DNA of 64,000 nucleotides from an uncultured Bacteroidales bacterium (GTDB lineage Bacteria; Bacteroidota; Bacteroidia; Bacteroidales; UBA932). The position numbers and the translations under genes were made by a program. Every line of letters begins with the position of its first letter. The stretch's first letter is position 1. Below are positions 31,701-39,061 of the stretch, in pieces. The notes under the pieces are model-generated. The model saw nothing but the letters and a program-made list of their open reading frames with translations, ran no database searches and was not told the origin of the DNA. The DNA is taken from contig ONOQ01000001.1 in assembly GCA_900319485.1 (NCBI GenBank), positions 1-64,000 of the forward strand, in the 5' to 3' direction.

Positions 31701-32134
31701 TTGGCTACCGGCGCCTGGATTACGTCGTCACCCGTGACGGCGGTGATTGCGCCTGTCACGTTCACCTTTTTCTGGGTGGCGAACGCCGTGACAATGGTTT
31801 CCTGAAGCAGGAGTGCCTCTTCCTCCAGCGCAATGCGTATAGGAGCGCCGGCGCGGGCCTGGAAAGTGTAGTCTGCGTATCCTATCCAGGATACAACCAG
31901 CGTGGTGCCGGGGGTGGTCTCAATCACAAAATTGCCGTCAAGGTCCGTGATCACGCCGTTGGTGGTTCCCACTTCCAGGATACTGGCGCCTATTGCAGGC
32001 TCTCCGGTTTTGTCCGTGACCGTTCCCCTGACCACAATCTTGCGCCCTCCGGTGTCATTTCCGCCCTGGGCCAGAAGGGCCTGGGGGAGCAGAAAAGCCG
32101 CGCCTAAAAGGACACAAACTAACAGTTTTTTCAT
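28790..32134 (-). CDS. SusC/RagA TonB-dependent transporter, full length
   Basis: 1114 aa from ATG 32132-32134 (MKKLLVCVLLGAAFLLPQ…); an upstream in-frame start lacks a signal peptide and lies in the promoter region. The order is signal peptide, carboxypeptidase-D regulatory-like domain ('VVRGTVTDKTGEPAIGASILEVGTTNGVITDLDGNFVIE'), TonB-box-like 'LLQETIVTAFATQKK', plug ('ISALVGITPG'-type 'SSALVGITPGLSAV', 'DIAIRGISSYSGSTSPLIVIDGIEQPTRQAMSILNGMNPNDILGISVLKDASSTAVYGIRAANGVIIVTTRRG'), and the 22-strand barrel ending 'TTNVGVNINF'. First gene of the leftward PUL, 115 bp from the divergent regulator. Confidence 0.97.
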   Translation of the reverse strand: MKKLLVCVLLGAAFLLPQALLAQGGNDTGGRKIVVRGTVTDKTGEPAIGASILEVGTTNGVITDLDGNFVIETTPGTTLVVSWIGYADYTFQARAGAPIRIALEEEALLLQETIVTAFATQKKVNVTGAITAVTGDDVIQAPVANVSSALVGITPGLSAVTVSGEPGQDAADIAIRGISSYSGSTSPLIVIDGIEQPTRQAMSILNGMNPNDILGISVLKDASSTAVYGIRAANGVIIVTTRRGQQGRPKVSFSGNFGLTGATNVQRGLSSYEYALFRNEAIRNEVEGYGSTPLQNYLFTDDDLWKFQNNRDFTPAEVDAMTWLTDAQKQQLKESPALYYGTSDAYAELYSRIAPQWSANVNVSGGTERVKYYVSLNYFDQQSIMQNANYFGVQTGSRYQRYNVRANIDVDLFKNTTLSVNTSGQFGSTTGPGTGSLYSRYSGIMQIIYEGNPFTNRSMILDDKLIVDFDYPQNSVQEGLHKRTDNEMTGGWLPALLSRSVGTTSNTRVDVTMRLRHDFSWLLKGLDLQASVRYQENYSKVAVQSFAIPQYRVRRSITNPNELEFFGGTVGADGYSSGSWGGMRDFYADIVLNYQGNFGKHNVGGLLLGRATKYTMPSDSFNTPSGLIGTSARLTYDYDTRYLLELNFALNGTENFAADRRFGFFPAASAGYVLTNEPWFPENPWLTFFKIRASYGLVGNDQIGGKRYLYLPGTYQINMGPGSFTSTTSSGSLQSNYYQFGTSTGSYNTIYTGSAEGALGNPQVTWEKSEKISAGLETKFFSDRLYFNADFFYENRRDILTTLGVIPVTFGVPSWDTAAVNVGRVTNRGYELVLGWNEKRGDLRYYIEGNVTYAKNTIEYMAEAPNPYDWMNQTGHSIGQYYGYKTDGFYDTLEELNNRPYFAQSAGAVTLGDIKYVDLDGDGVIDSKDQGPIGYPNRPMMNFGGKIGISYKGFDLKVVLSGTAMGSYYIARITSPFFKRAGNAFLWQYEGRWTPEKVAAGTPITYPRAVYDASQDHYDFGPKSQLWALSSDHLRIKNIELGYTFPSNSPFLRKAKISMLRIYVNANNVLTLFDQMSRYGIDPETKDNLGGSEGNISYVFPLTRTTNVGVNINF

Positions 32135-32220
32135 ACTGGATTGATTATTAGTTGGTTCGGTTAATGCAAATTTGGCGAAACCTTTTATCAAACTAGTGAC
32201 CATTATTTCCAAAAAAAGTC

Positions 32221-32228
32221 TAACTTTG
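32221..32228 (+). promoter_or_regulatory. -7 element of the AraC-type regulator
   Basis: TAACTTTG, 20 bp before ATG 32249. It lies in the AT-rich 115-bp divergent region between susC and the regulator, where the PUL operator should also lie. Confidence 0.5.
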
Positions 32229-32248
32229 TCCAAACATTTATATACGTA

Positions 32249-34843
32249 ATGAAAAAGTGTCTGTTTTTATTCATCCTTCTACTGCAAAATTGGAGTTTGT
32301 TTGCAGATGGCTTCTATTGCAAGCAGATAGGCATTGAAAACGGACTGTCCCAGTCTTCCGTCACCACCGTCGCTTATGACGACAGAGGGGCCCTGTGGAT
32401 AGGTACCAGATTCGGGCTCAACGAGTACAGGAACGGGGAACTTCGCACGGTGATCGGCAGGCAGGACAATTACGGGCAGGGCACATATATCTATATGCTG
32501 CACTGTGACAGCCGTGGAACGCTCTGGACTTCTACGGACAAGGGCCTTTTCAGGTATGATCCGGCGGGGGATCAGTTTATCCAGGAGAGCGAGAGCACGG
32601 TTACCTGCGCCGTGGATTCGCCGGAAGGCGTCTGGTTCGGGGCGCACTTCGGCCTTAAATACTATTCTTACGCTGCCGGCGCGCTTTCCGGAGAAGACGG
32701 TGACGTTTACACTGATTACCTTTCGCTTTTCTATCATAACGGCGCCCTCTATTCCCTTGACAGGAGGGAGGGCCTTTCCGTCCATTCTCCTCAGGGGACT
32801 CAGAAAATAGAAATCCCGCACCTTGACGGAAACCTTGTGATGGCATCGGCCATAGATGGAGATACGCTGTACCTTTCCGTCCTCAATTACGGGCTTGTGG
32901 GATTCTCCCTTACGGAGATGAAGGAGGTCTATACCCTCCAGAGAGGGGAAGGCGGCCTTTCTTCAGAGCCGCTTCTTGCCCTTATGGTGTTTGACGGCGC
33001 CCTGTGGATGGGTTTTGACGGAGACAGCGTATGGATTATGGACCTTCATACTCACAGGATAGTTCCTCTTGACAGGCAACTGGCGCAGTCCGGGGCCAGG
33101 ATTCCCCTTTCCGTGACAACCCTGTACCCTGACCGCCACGGAAATATATGGGTGGGCAGCGTCCGTTCCGGTCTGGTTGGCCTGAAACTCTCCCCAATAA
33201 AGGCGCTGTCGCTTACTGGTAAGGATCCGGAGGCTGAAAACGTCATCATTTCCCTCCTTGCATCTGAGGACGGCAATGTCTATCTTGGAACGGACGGAAG
33301 CGGCATATGGCGTTACAATCAGTCGGAGGGGCTCACCTGCCTTGCCGGAAAGGACGGTCTCAAGGTAACCGCTTTGGCCGATTTCGATTCCCGAAGCCTC
33401 TGTCTAGGCACTTACAACAGGGGATATTTCCTGATGGACAGGCAGTCTTTCCGCCTCACTCCTTTTATAATTAAGGACAGGGAAACCAATGCGGATGAAT
33501 GCTTTAACAGCAACTCTCCGTCCATCTATACGCTCCCTGACGGCCGGATGCTGTTTCTGGCGGTCAATACTTATCTGTACGATCCCCGCACAAGGCGTTT
33601 CTACCAGTTCAAGGATACAACTGAAGGAGAAGGCCTGGAACTTCTTGTGATAGGGGTTTCAGGAAGCGGAACCATATATGCGTATTCTTCTCCCGGCATT
33701 TTCACCATAGACCTTGAGTCGATGGAACTTAACCTGATATACAGGGTGGACGCCGGAACCGGGAGCATCAACACGGCCGTCTATCACGGAGGGATGGTGT
33801 GGTTCGGCACCAATTACGGGCTTTATTCTTTCGACCCCCGAAGTTCTCAGGTACAGAAGGTGAACACCGGCCTTTTCTCCCGAGTAAGCCGCCTGGAGAG
33901 CAACGGCGCGGACAACCTCTGGATATCGGCCGACAATACACTTTTCCTCAGCCGCAACGGCGTCATTGAAGTGACGGGAGAAAACCGCGGCGTCCCGGCC
34001 AACGAGATTGTTTCCGGAACCTGCGCGCAGGACGGATCCATTTATCTTGGAGGCAACGCCGGCCTTGTGGAGATAGGGTCGGACTGCTATTTCGGAGACC
34101 CTGAAGAGCGAAGGATTGAACTCAAGGACCAGTCCCTTTCTTCAATAAGCCTTCCGTACAACTATCCATCCCTCTCCCTTTCAGTGAACCTTGACGGAGC
34201 AGACCCTTTTGAACGCGTACTGTACCGGTATCAGTTGAAGGGCTCGTCGGATGTAAATGCGGAATCATTCGACCAGTCCATTTCTCTTCCGGCCCTGAAA
34301 CCCGGGCACTACAGGCTGCTTGTTTCTTATCTTAAGTCGGACGGCACGTGGAGCAGGCCCCAGACTGTTTCAAGGATCCATATCAGAAGGCCGTGGTATC
34401 TTTCCGTGCCGATGCTTCTTGTGTATGTGCTACTGTTTATGGTGCTGGCGCTGTTTGGAATAGACAGGCTCAGCCGGAGGCGTGTCCGCGCCCTGGAGGA
34501 AGCACTCAAGGCCCGGGACATCGTTTTCACTTCCAAGGTGGAGGAGTTCATAGAGCAGCATATCACGGAGCCGGGCCTCAGTGTGTCGGACCTTGCGGGA
34601 CATATGGCTATGAGCCGCGCCACGCTTTATTATAAGATGAACGCTTCTTTCGGCAAGGGTGTTGCGGAGGTTATCGAGGAGAAGAGGATGGCTATGGCGG
34701 AGGAACTTCTTTCCTCCACATCTTTCTCAATATTAGACATTTCGGAGAAAGTGGGGTATTCTTCTCCGCGCTACTTTGCCACCCGCTTCAAACTTCTCCA
34801 CGACGGCCAGACGCCGCTGAAATACCGGAAGGCGCACCAATAA
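32249..34843 (+). CDS. Membrane-anchored sensor with AraC HTH, no kinase or receiver
   Basis: 864 aa. A signal peptide (to about residue 20) precedes two beta-propeller-like sets of 'two-component regulator propeller' repeats ('IGIENGLSQSSVTTVAYDDRGALWIGTRFGLNEY', 'LYPDRHGNIWVGSVRSGLVGL', 'GMVWFGTNYGLYSFD'). A Y_Y_Y-type domain follows ('SVNLDGADPFERVLYRYQLKG…GHYRLLVSY'), then one membrane helix at about 715-735 ('VPMLLVYVLLFMVLALFGI'), then an AraC-family HTH (about 765-860: 'GLSVSDLAGHMAMSRATLYYKMNASFGKGV', 'ILDISEKVGYSSPRYFATRF'). Classic hybrid two-component regulators have a histidine kinase and receiver in between; both are absent. It probably senses PUL oligosaccharide in the periplasm and acts on DNA directly from the membrane. 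Confidence 0.88.
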   Translation: MKKCLFLFILLLQNWSLFADGFYCKQIGIENGLSQSSVTTVAYDDRGALWIGTRFGLNEYRNGELRTVIGRQDNYGQGTYIYMLHCDSRGTLWTSTDKGLFRYDPAGDQFIQESESTVTCAVDSPEGVWFGAHFGLKYYSYAAGALSGEDGDVYTDYLSLFYHNGALYSLDRREGLSVHSPQGTQKIEIPHLDGNLVMASAIDGDTLYLSVLNYGLVGFSLTEMKEVYTLQRGEGGLSSEPLLALMVFDGALWMGFDGDSVWIMDLHTHRIVPLDRQLAQSGARIPLSVTTLYPDRHGNIWVGSVRSGLVGLKLSPIKALSLTGKDPEAENVIISLLASEDGNVYLGTDGSGIWRYNQSEGLTCLAGKDGLKVTALADFDSRSLCLGTYNRGYFLMDRQSFRLTPFIIKDRETNADECFNSNSPSIYTLPDGRMLFLAVNTYLYDPRTRRFYQFKDTTEGEGLELLVIGVSGSGTIYAYSSPGIFTIDLESMELNLIYRVDAGTGSINTAVYHGGMVWFGTNYGLYSFDPRSSQVQKVNTGLFSRVSRLESNGADNLWISADNTLFLSRNGVIEVTGENRGVPANEIVSGTCAQDGSIYLGGNAGLVEIGSDCYFGDPEERRIELKDQSLSSISLPYNYPSLSLSVNLDGADPFERVLYRYQLKGSSDVNAESFDQSISLPALKPGHYRLLVSYLKSDGTWSRPQTVSRIHIRRPWYLSVPMLLVYVLLFMVLALFGIDRLSRRRVRALEEALKARDIVFTSKVEEFIEQHITEPGLSVSDLAGHMAMSRATLYYKMNASFGKGVAEVIEEKRMAMAEELLSSTSFSILDISEKVGYSSPRYFATRFKLLHDGQTPLKYRKAHQ

Positions 34844-34857
34844 TCGGCAAAATCGGC

Positions 34858-34865
34858 TAACTTTG
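34858..34865 (+). promoter_or_regulatory. -7 element for the PrsW-like gene
   Basis: TAACTTTG, 5 bp before ATG 34871. Confidence 0.5.
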
Positions 34866-34870
34866 CACTT

Positions 34871-35593
34871 ATGTTACACGTTATAGCGCTGGCGGTGCTG
34901 CCCGCCCTTATCCTTATTTATTATACATATCAGCAGGATAAACTCCAGAGGGAGCCTGTAAAGAACATTGTGAAGGCGTTTTTCTACGGCTGGCTTTCCG
35001 TGTTTGCGTCGCTTCTCATTTCTATGCCGCTTATGTGGATGGGGGCGTTCCCGCAGGAGATAACGTCTTTTTGGGGTGCTGTCCGCACGGCTTTCCTTGG
35101 TGCGGCAATCCCGGAGGAAACGGCAAAACTCTTCTGTCTGTGGCTTTTCCTCAGGAAATGCCGTGACTTTGACGAGCGTATGGACGGCATTGTATACGCC
35201 GTTTGCGTGGGTATGGGCTTTGCGGCTTTTGAGAATATCGAGTACCTCTTTGCTGCTGGCTCTGACTGGATTACAACGGGTATCGGCAGGTCCCTTACTG
35301 CTATCCCGGGCCACTTTGGCTTTGCCGTGATTATGGGTTACTACTATTCCCTCAACTGGTTCGACAGGTACCGTGCCCCCGGCGCAGGCGTCAAGATGTG
35401 GCTGTACCCCGTGCTGGCCCACGGAATATATGACACCATTGCAATGCAGTCTGCTGTAACGCCTGAAATGAGCGGAATAATTTCCATCGTAATTCTTCTC
35501 TTCTGCTTCTGGGGAATGAAACTTGCCCGCCGCAAGATGTCCACCCACCTTCTGGCCGATTCCTATTCGGCCGCAGGCATAGATGAGCAGTAA
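34871..35593 (+). CDS. PrsW-family intramembrane metalloprotease
   Basis: 240 aa, mostly hydrophobic with about seven or eight membrane segments. Conserved motifs are 'AAIPEETAKLFCLWLFLRK' (E-E-x-x-K), 'VGMGFAAFENIEYLF' (F-E-N-x-x-Y), 'LTAIPGHFGFAVIMGYYY' (His) and 'PVLAHGIYDTIAM' (H-G-x-x-D), all PrsW hallmarks. In Bacillus PrsW cleaves an anti-sigma factor; a comparable regulated-proteolysis role is possible. Gene stands alone between the regulator and a tRNA. Confidence 0.88.
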   Translation: MLHVIALAVLPALILIYYTYQQDKLQREPVKNIVKAFFYGWLSVFASLLISMPLMWMGAFPQEITSFWGAVRTAFLGAAIPEETAKLFCLWLFLRKCRDFDERMDGIVYAVCVGMGFAAFENIEYLFAAGSDWITTGIGRSLTAIPGHFGFAVIMGYYYSLNWFDRYRAPGAGVKMWLYPVLAHGIYDTIAMQSAVTPEMSGIISIVILLFCFWGMKLARRKMSTHLLADSYSAAGIDEQ

Positions 35594-35595
35594 TT

Positions 35596-35626
35596 TTTGC
35601 AAATTCAGGATTTTGCAATAACTTTG
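35596..35626 (+). promoter_or_regulatory. Promoter of tRNA-Leu
   Basis: TTTG 35596-35599, a 19-bp spacer and TAACTTTG 35619-35626, 15 bp before the mature tRNA. Confidence 0.65.
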
Positions 35627-35641
35627 CAGTCCAACTCCAGG

Positions 35642-35724
35642 GCCCGAGTGGCGGAATGGTAGACGCGCTGGACTCAAAATCCTGTGGTAGCAATACCGTG
35701 TGGGTTCGATTCCCACCTCGGGCA
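35642..35724 (+). tRNA. tRNA-Leu (anticodon CAA)
   Basis: The acceptor stem GCCCGAG (35642-35648) pairs with CTCGGGC (35717-35723), discriminator A. The anticodon loop CTCAAAA gives CAA, reading UUG. A long variable arm (TGTGGTAGCAATACCG region) and T-loop GGTTCGATTCC are present, as expected for a class II leucine tRNA. CCA is not encoded. Confidence 0.95.
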
Positions 35725-35756
35725 CAAAAAAAGAGACCGGCCGGTCTCTTTTTTTG
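35725..35756 (+). terminator. Terminator after tRNA-Leu
   Basis: AGAGACCGG (35732-35740) pairs with CCGGTCTCT (35741-35749), with A-rich left and T7 right flanks. The tight loop means the innermost GGCC probably forms the turn. Confidence 0.85.
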
Positions 35757-35765
35757 TGTATATGC

Positions 35766-35796
35766 GTCGCAGGTCAGGGAGCAAAGTGTCGCAGGT
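35766..35796 (+). repeat. Two GTCGCAGGT nonamers 22 bp apart
   Basis: Exact copies at 35766-35774 and 35788-35796, each followed by a 'C-x-GGG-x-(G)CA-x-AA' spacer. This is the same unit and period as the array at 62997-63242. Confidence 0.75.
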
Positions 35797-35813
35797 CTGG
35801 GCACAAAAAGCAC

Positions 35814-36530
35814 TTAGTCTTTGACCGGACGGATGGGAAGTCCGTTCTCACGGTAAAGACCGTAACAGTCGGTATGTCCAAATCGCATGGCATCACCCTG
35901 TTTACGCTCATGCCATTCAATAGCATTTTCGCTACCTGAAGGCGTACCGGCAGCAAGCGCCATAGAAGCCGTCCAGCACCAGGGATAGCCTGTTTCCTGA
36001 AGATTTTCCCCCACATAGTATCCTGTTTTCGGGAAATCTATGGTATTGCCATTGGGACCGGTGACTGTCACAAGGCCAGGCTTGTTATAACTGAATGTGC
36101 ATTTTGTGAATAGTTCCATGGCTTCTTCACGGGTGGGCATACGCCATCCATTGCCAAGGGTGGTCATTGCAGCATCATCTTCCGGCTGCAGGACAATCAG
36201 TTTGTCGGCAGTGCCTGAACTGGCGTGACTGTCATCCGTTGAGTACTTCTTAACCTTGTAGCCATCCTTAAACTTGTACGAGTCGCCGTTGTAAACCTTT
36301 TTGGTTTCCGTCTCACCCCAGGCGTAATAATTGCCTGGATCAGAGGCATCCTTTGCGCCCAGATTGGTCTTTGCCCACTTGACGCTCAGGCCAAGATCAA
36401 TGGCGTCGGATGCTGCTACGGAAGTCTTTGTTTCTGAAGCCTTGACGCCAGTTTTCTTGTTGGAATTGCCGCCACATGAGACCATCGCAATAGCGGCAAC
36501 GCACATGAGGAGGAGTGCAATCTTTTTCAT
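35814..36530 (-). CDS. FISUMP-like lipoprotein
   Basis: 238 aa from ATG 36528-36530; an upstream in-frame ATG reads through the intergenic gap. Lipobox MVSC near residue 19 is followed by a Lys/Asn/Ser linker. The domain 'DAIDLGLSVKWAKTNLGAKDASDPGNYYAWGET', 'LGNGWRMPTREEAMELFTKC', 'FPKTGYYVGE', 'CWTASM' and 'GLPIRPVKD' matches the 'Fibrobacter succinogenes major paralogous' (FISUMP) domain, frequent in Bacteroidales surface lipoproteins with no defined biochemical role. It is likely surface-exposed. Third gene of a leftward group starting at the small LuxR-type gene; 16 bp after the preceding stop. Confidence 0.8.
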   Translation of the reverse strand: MKKIALLLMCVAAIAMVSCGGNSNKKTGVKASETKTSVAASDAIDLGLSVKWAKTNLGAKDASDPGNYYAWGETETKKVYNGDSYKFKDGYKVKKYSTDDSHASSGTADKLIVLQPEDDAAMTTLGNGWRMPTREEAMELFTKCTFSYNKPGLVTVTGPNGNTIDFPKTGYYVGENLQETGYPWCWTASMALAAGTPSGSENAIEWHERKQGDAMRFGHTDCYGLYRENGLPIRPVKD

Positions 36531-36546
36531 GATATTTGTTTTTATA

Positions 36547-37269
36547 TTATTCGGGTTTATCCCATTCAAATGCCTTTACAGAAGTATCCCAGCTCTTGAT
36601 TTCGAATGTGGCGTTCTTGGACTCCTTATCCTTGTCCAGATAGTTGACGAACTTGTACACGATCTTTGTAGCATCATCAACCCAATAATCGGCCTTGACT
36701 ACAAAATCATAATCGTAGCGGGTACATTCAACGCCCAGGATTGTTTCTTTGTCGGATGTCGCCTCACCATATTTCTTGCAGTTGCCAGCAGGGACACCGG
36801 CATCAAACAGGACGTGGCACTCGGAGTTTTTGGCAAATCCGGCGAAGTTCAGGTAACTCTCATCACCGCTGGTAAGAAGATTGGTCCACTTAACCGTGCT
36901 GTCTTCCTGCAAGGCCCCGCCAAAGGCTTTCAATGTTTTGCCGTCTTTGGCAAATTGGCAATAGAGATATAATACATAACGATAGCCCCTGTTCTCGTAG
37001 AACCATTCATTCCCCAATTTAATGAGGGTAATGTCTTCTTCCGCAGTGTTATACGAAGGCTGATTCTTCATTACAATCTTCACATTGAGGGGGAATGTTG
37101 CCTCCAGGACCTTGGAATCCATCGTCTGGTCGGTCTGTTCGTTACCGTTGCTATTTCCATTTTCATTCCCGTTCCCGTTCACGTTGTCATCGGGAACTAA
37201 TGATTTCTCACAGGCCGCGATCATTGAAGCACCGGCCAGGAGCATGATTGCCGTAAAAAACTTCTTCAT
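36547..37269 (-). CDS. Hypothetical lipoprotein with Asn/Gly linker
   Basis: 240 aa. The signal peptide ends in lipobox IAAC near residue 20. Then follows a low-complexity linker rich in Asn, Gly and Glu (about residues 29-46), and a ~190-residue domain of mixed strands ('LNVKIVMKNQPSYN', 'GNEWFYENRGYRYVLYLYC', 'YDYDFVVKADYWVDDATKIVYKFVNYLDKDK'). I do not recognise the family. The aromatic-rich domain suggests a binding rather than enzymatic role. It lies 25 bp downstream of the small LuxR-type gene and is probably co-transcribed with the FISUMP lipoprotein. Confidence 0.6.
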   Translation of the reverse strand: MKKFFTAIMLLAGASMIAACEKSLVPDDNVNGNGNENGNSNGNEQTDQTMDSKVLEATFPLNVKIVMKNQPSYNTAEEDITLIKLGNEWFYENRGYRYVLYLYCQFAKDGKTLKAFGGALQEDSTVKWTNLLTSGDESYLNFAGFAKNSECHVLFDAGVPAGNCKKYGEATSDKETILGVECTRYDYDFVVKADYWVDDATKIVYKFVNYLDKDKESKNATFEIKSWDTSVKAFEWDKPE

Positions 37270-37294
37270 TTCTTTAGTGTTTTGTTTAAATATG

Positions 37295-37510
37295 CTATAA
37301 GAGTTTTTGCGCCACCGCTTTCATCAACATTTCCCCGGTGGTGGCCGCATTGAATTTTGACTTGAGTCGCTGCCGGTACCATTTGATAGACGGCAGGCTG
37401 AGATGTAGATCCTCCGCTATCTCCGTACTTTTCTTTCCTTCTGCCAGCATCTTCAAAACCTTCTCCTCTGTGGCTGTCAGGACGATTTCATTGTCGTATA
37501 AGTCTTCCAT
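37295..37510 (-). CDS. Stand-alone LuxR-type HTH protein
   Basis: 71 aa consisting almost only of a LuxR/NarL-type DNA-binding domain: 'TATEEKVLKMLAEGKKSTEIAEDLHLSLPSIKWYRQRLKSKFNAATTGEMLMKAV'. The same domain closes the TPR membrane protein encoded divergently at 37655 ('GEQEILPMIAEGLTSKDIAKRLF…IKWRRQRLLAKFDARNTAEML'), with the unusual 'IKW-x-RQRL' recognition helix in both. It could compete with or heterodimerise with that regulator. First gene of the leftward lipoprotein group. Confidence 0.75.
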   Translation of the reverse strand: MEDLYDNEIVLTATEEKVLKMLAEGKKSTEIAEDLHLSLPSIKWYRQRLKSKFNAATTGEMLMKAVAQKLL

Positions 37511-37639
37511 TCGCTTGGGATTAGTTTCCGCCTACAAAGTTCGTTAATCACAAGCATATGAGACTTATACAAAAGTATAAAAATGAGCCGTGTCCGTGGT
37601 TTTTTTACCCTTGGAACTCTAAAAATGTGTCGCTTTTAC

Positions 37640-37647
37640 TAACTTTG
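37640..37647 (+). promoter_or_regulatory. -7 element for the TPR-LuxR gene
   Basis: TAACTTTG, 7 bp before ATG 37655. Confidence 0.5.
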
Positions 37648-37654
37648 CCCTACC

Positions 37655-38896
37655 ATGAAGCGTCTTTTAATCATACTTTGTTTAATACAGATCTACGCCA
37701 CTCCGGCAAATGCACAGTACAACGACCACAGGGATCGGAAACTAGATTCCCTGGAGAACGTGGTGACCGGATGGACACCAGAGCGCCTTGCAAATGCCCC
37801 TTTTGAAACCAGGGCCGATGTATGCCTTGCTTTTTCGCAATTGATGTATGGATATGAGCGCATCAACCCGGACCGTTCCATGTATGCTGCCAGAAGAGCC
37901 TACCACCTGGGCAATGAGCTTAAATCCCTCTACCAGCCCTATCTTGCCTCCAAGTTCATCGGCCAGCTTTTCTATAATAAGGAACAGTATGACAGCACCA
38001 TCTTCTACTATCGCGTAGCTTTGGGTTATCTGGACCGCATGGCGGCTGGAGAGGCTGGCCCTGACACCCCGCAGGGCTACCCACAGGAAAAGATAGACGA
38101 TGCTGCATCAAGCCTATACGGCAATATCGGCAATCTTTACTATGAGATTGATTCTCTTACTCAGGCCATGAACTACTACGCCAAGGCCGGGGAGATATTC
38201 AAAAAATACGACTGGAAGATTAGCAGCTCCATCCTGGAACACAATATGGGCGATATCTGGGCCTACGAGGGGAATGACGCCAAGGCTGTCGAGTGCTACA
38301 ACACAGCCATCAGATATGCACAGGAGGCCGACGATTCCTTATGGATGGCATCACCTAAGTTGGGACTCGGTGCTCTCTTTATGCGGCAGGGCAAAGTCAC
38401 AAAGGCTTTAAAGTATCTTCATGAGGCCGATGAATACTACTCTAAGCATCAAGATCAGGAGTACTACGACCGAATCGCTACGTTGGACATTATGGGGCAG
38501 GCCTACCAGACACAGAAACGGCAGCGATCCATGTTGGCAACGGCTTTTGCCGTTCTGGCCCTGGTCCTGCTGTCCCTCCTGATCATAACCCGTCGGGCGC
38601 TGCGCCTGAAAAGAGAGAACGTCGCGGCAGACGAAGCCATCGGAGAGGCCCTGACCCAGCTGGAAATGACAGACTCGCTGTTCCGGCTAAAGATGGACCA
38701 GAATGTGCAGCTGAGCAGAGGAGAACAGGAAATCCTTCCCATGATTGCCGAAGGACTCACCAGCAAGGACATCGCAAAACGCCTTTTCGTCACGGAACAG
38801 ACCATCAAATGGCGCCGCCAGCGTCTTCTCGCAAAGTTCGACGCCAGGAACACGGCAGAAATGCTTTCAAAAGCACGCGAGATAGGATTGCTATAA
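37655..38896 (+). CDS. Membrane TPR regulator with LuxR-type HTH
   Basis: 413 aa. A signal peptide ('IYATPANAQY') precedes a periplasmic region of TPR-like helices at about 40-285 ('AASSLYGNIGNLYYEIDSLTQAMNYYAKAGEIFKKY', 'LGLGALFMRQGKVTKALKYLHEADEYY'). One membrane helix follows at about 290-310 ('MLATAFAVLALVLLSLLII'), then a short coiled linker and a C-terminal LuxR-type HTH at about 350-413. It is thus a one-component transmembrane transcription regulator, a design common in Bacteroidetes. Divergent from the small LuxR-type gene and the two lipoproteins, which are its likely targets. Confidence 0.85.
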   Translation: MKRLLIILCLIQIYATPANAQYNDHRDRKLDSLENVVTGWTPERLANAPFETRADVCLAFSQLMYGYERINPDRSMYAARRAYHLGNELKSLYQPYLASKFIGQLFYNKEQYDSTIFYYRVALGYLDRMAAGEAGPDTPQGYPQEKIDDAASSLYGNIGNLYYEIDSLTQAMNYYAKAGEIFKKYDWKISSSILEHNMGDIWAYEGNDAKAVECYNTAIRYAQEADDSLWMASPKLGLGALFMRQGKVTKALKYLHEADEYYSKHQDQEYYDRIATLDIMGQAYQTQKRQRSMLATAFAVLALVLLSLLIITRRALRLKRENVAADEAIGEALTQLEMTDSLFRLKMDQNVQLSRGEQEILPMIAEGLTSKDIAKRLFVTEQTIKWRRQRLLAKFDARNTAEMLSKAREIGLL

Positions 38897-39027
38897 GTTT
38901 CCGCTTTAGGTATAAGTGCGGGAGGTGTGACATTTTTGGGCTCATCACCCGCAGGTCTGGCCCCGATGCTCATCTTCGCCGCCTGCAGGTTTATCTGCAA
39001 ATAGTATTGCAATTTGTGTAGAAATGC

Positions 39028-39035
39028 TATCTTTG
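39028..39035 (+). promoter_or_regulatory. -7 element for the TerB-like gene
   Basis: TATCTTTG, 26 bp before ATG 39062. Confidence 0.5.
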
Positions 39036-39061
39036 CATAAAACAATTGATACTAACACATT

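Noticed and set aside
38917..38953. TGCGGG/CCCGCA hairpin and a degenerate GCAGGT word as another GTCGCAGGT site
   Set aside because: The nonamer is not intact and there is no second copy at 22 bp; at most a decayed relative or a weak terminator.
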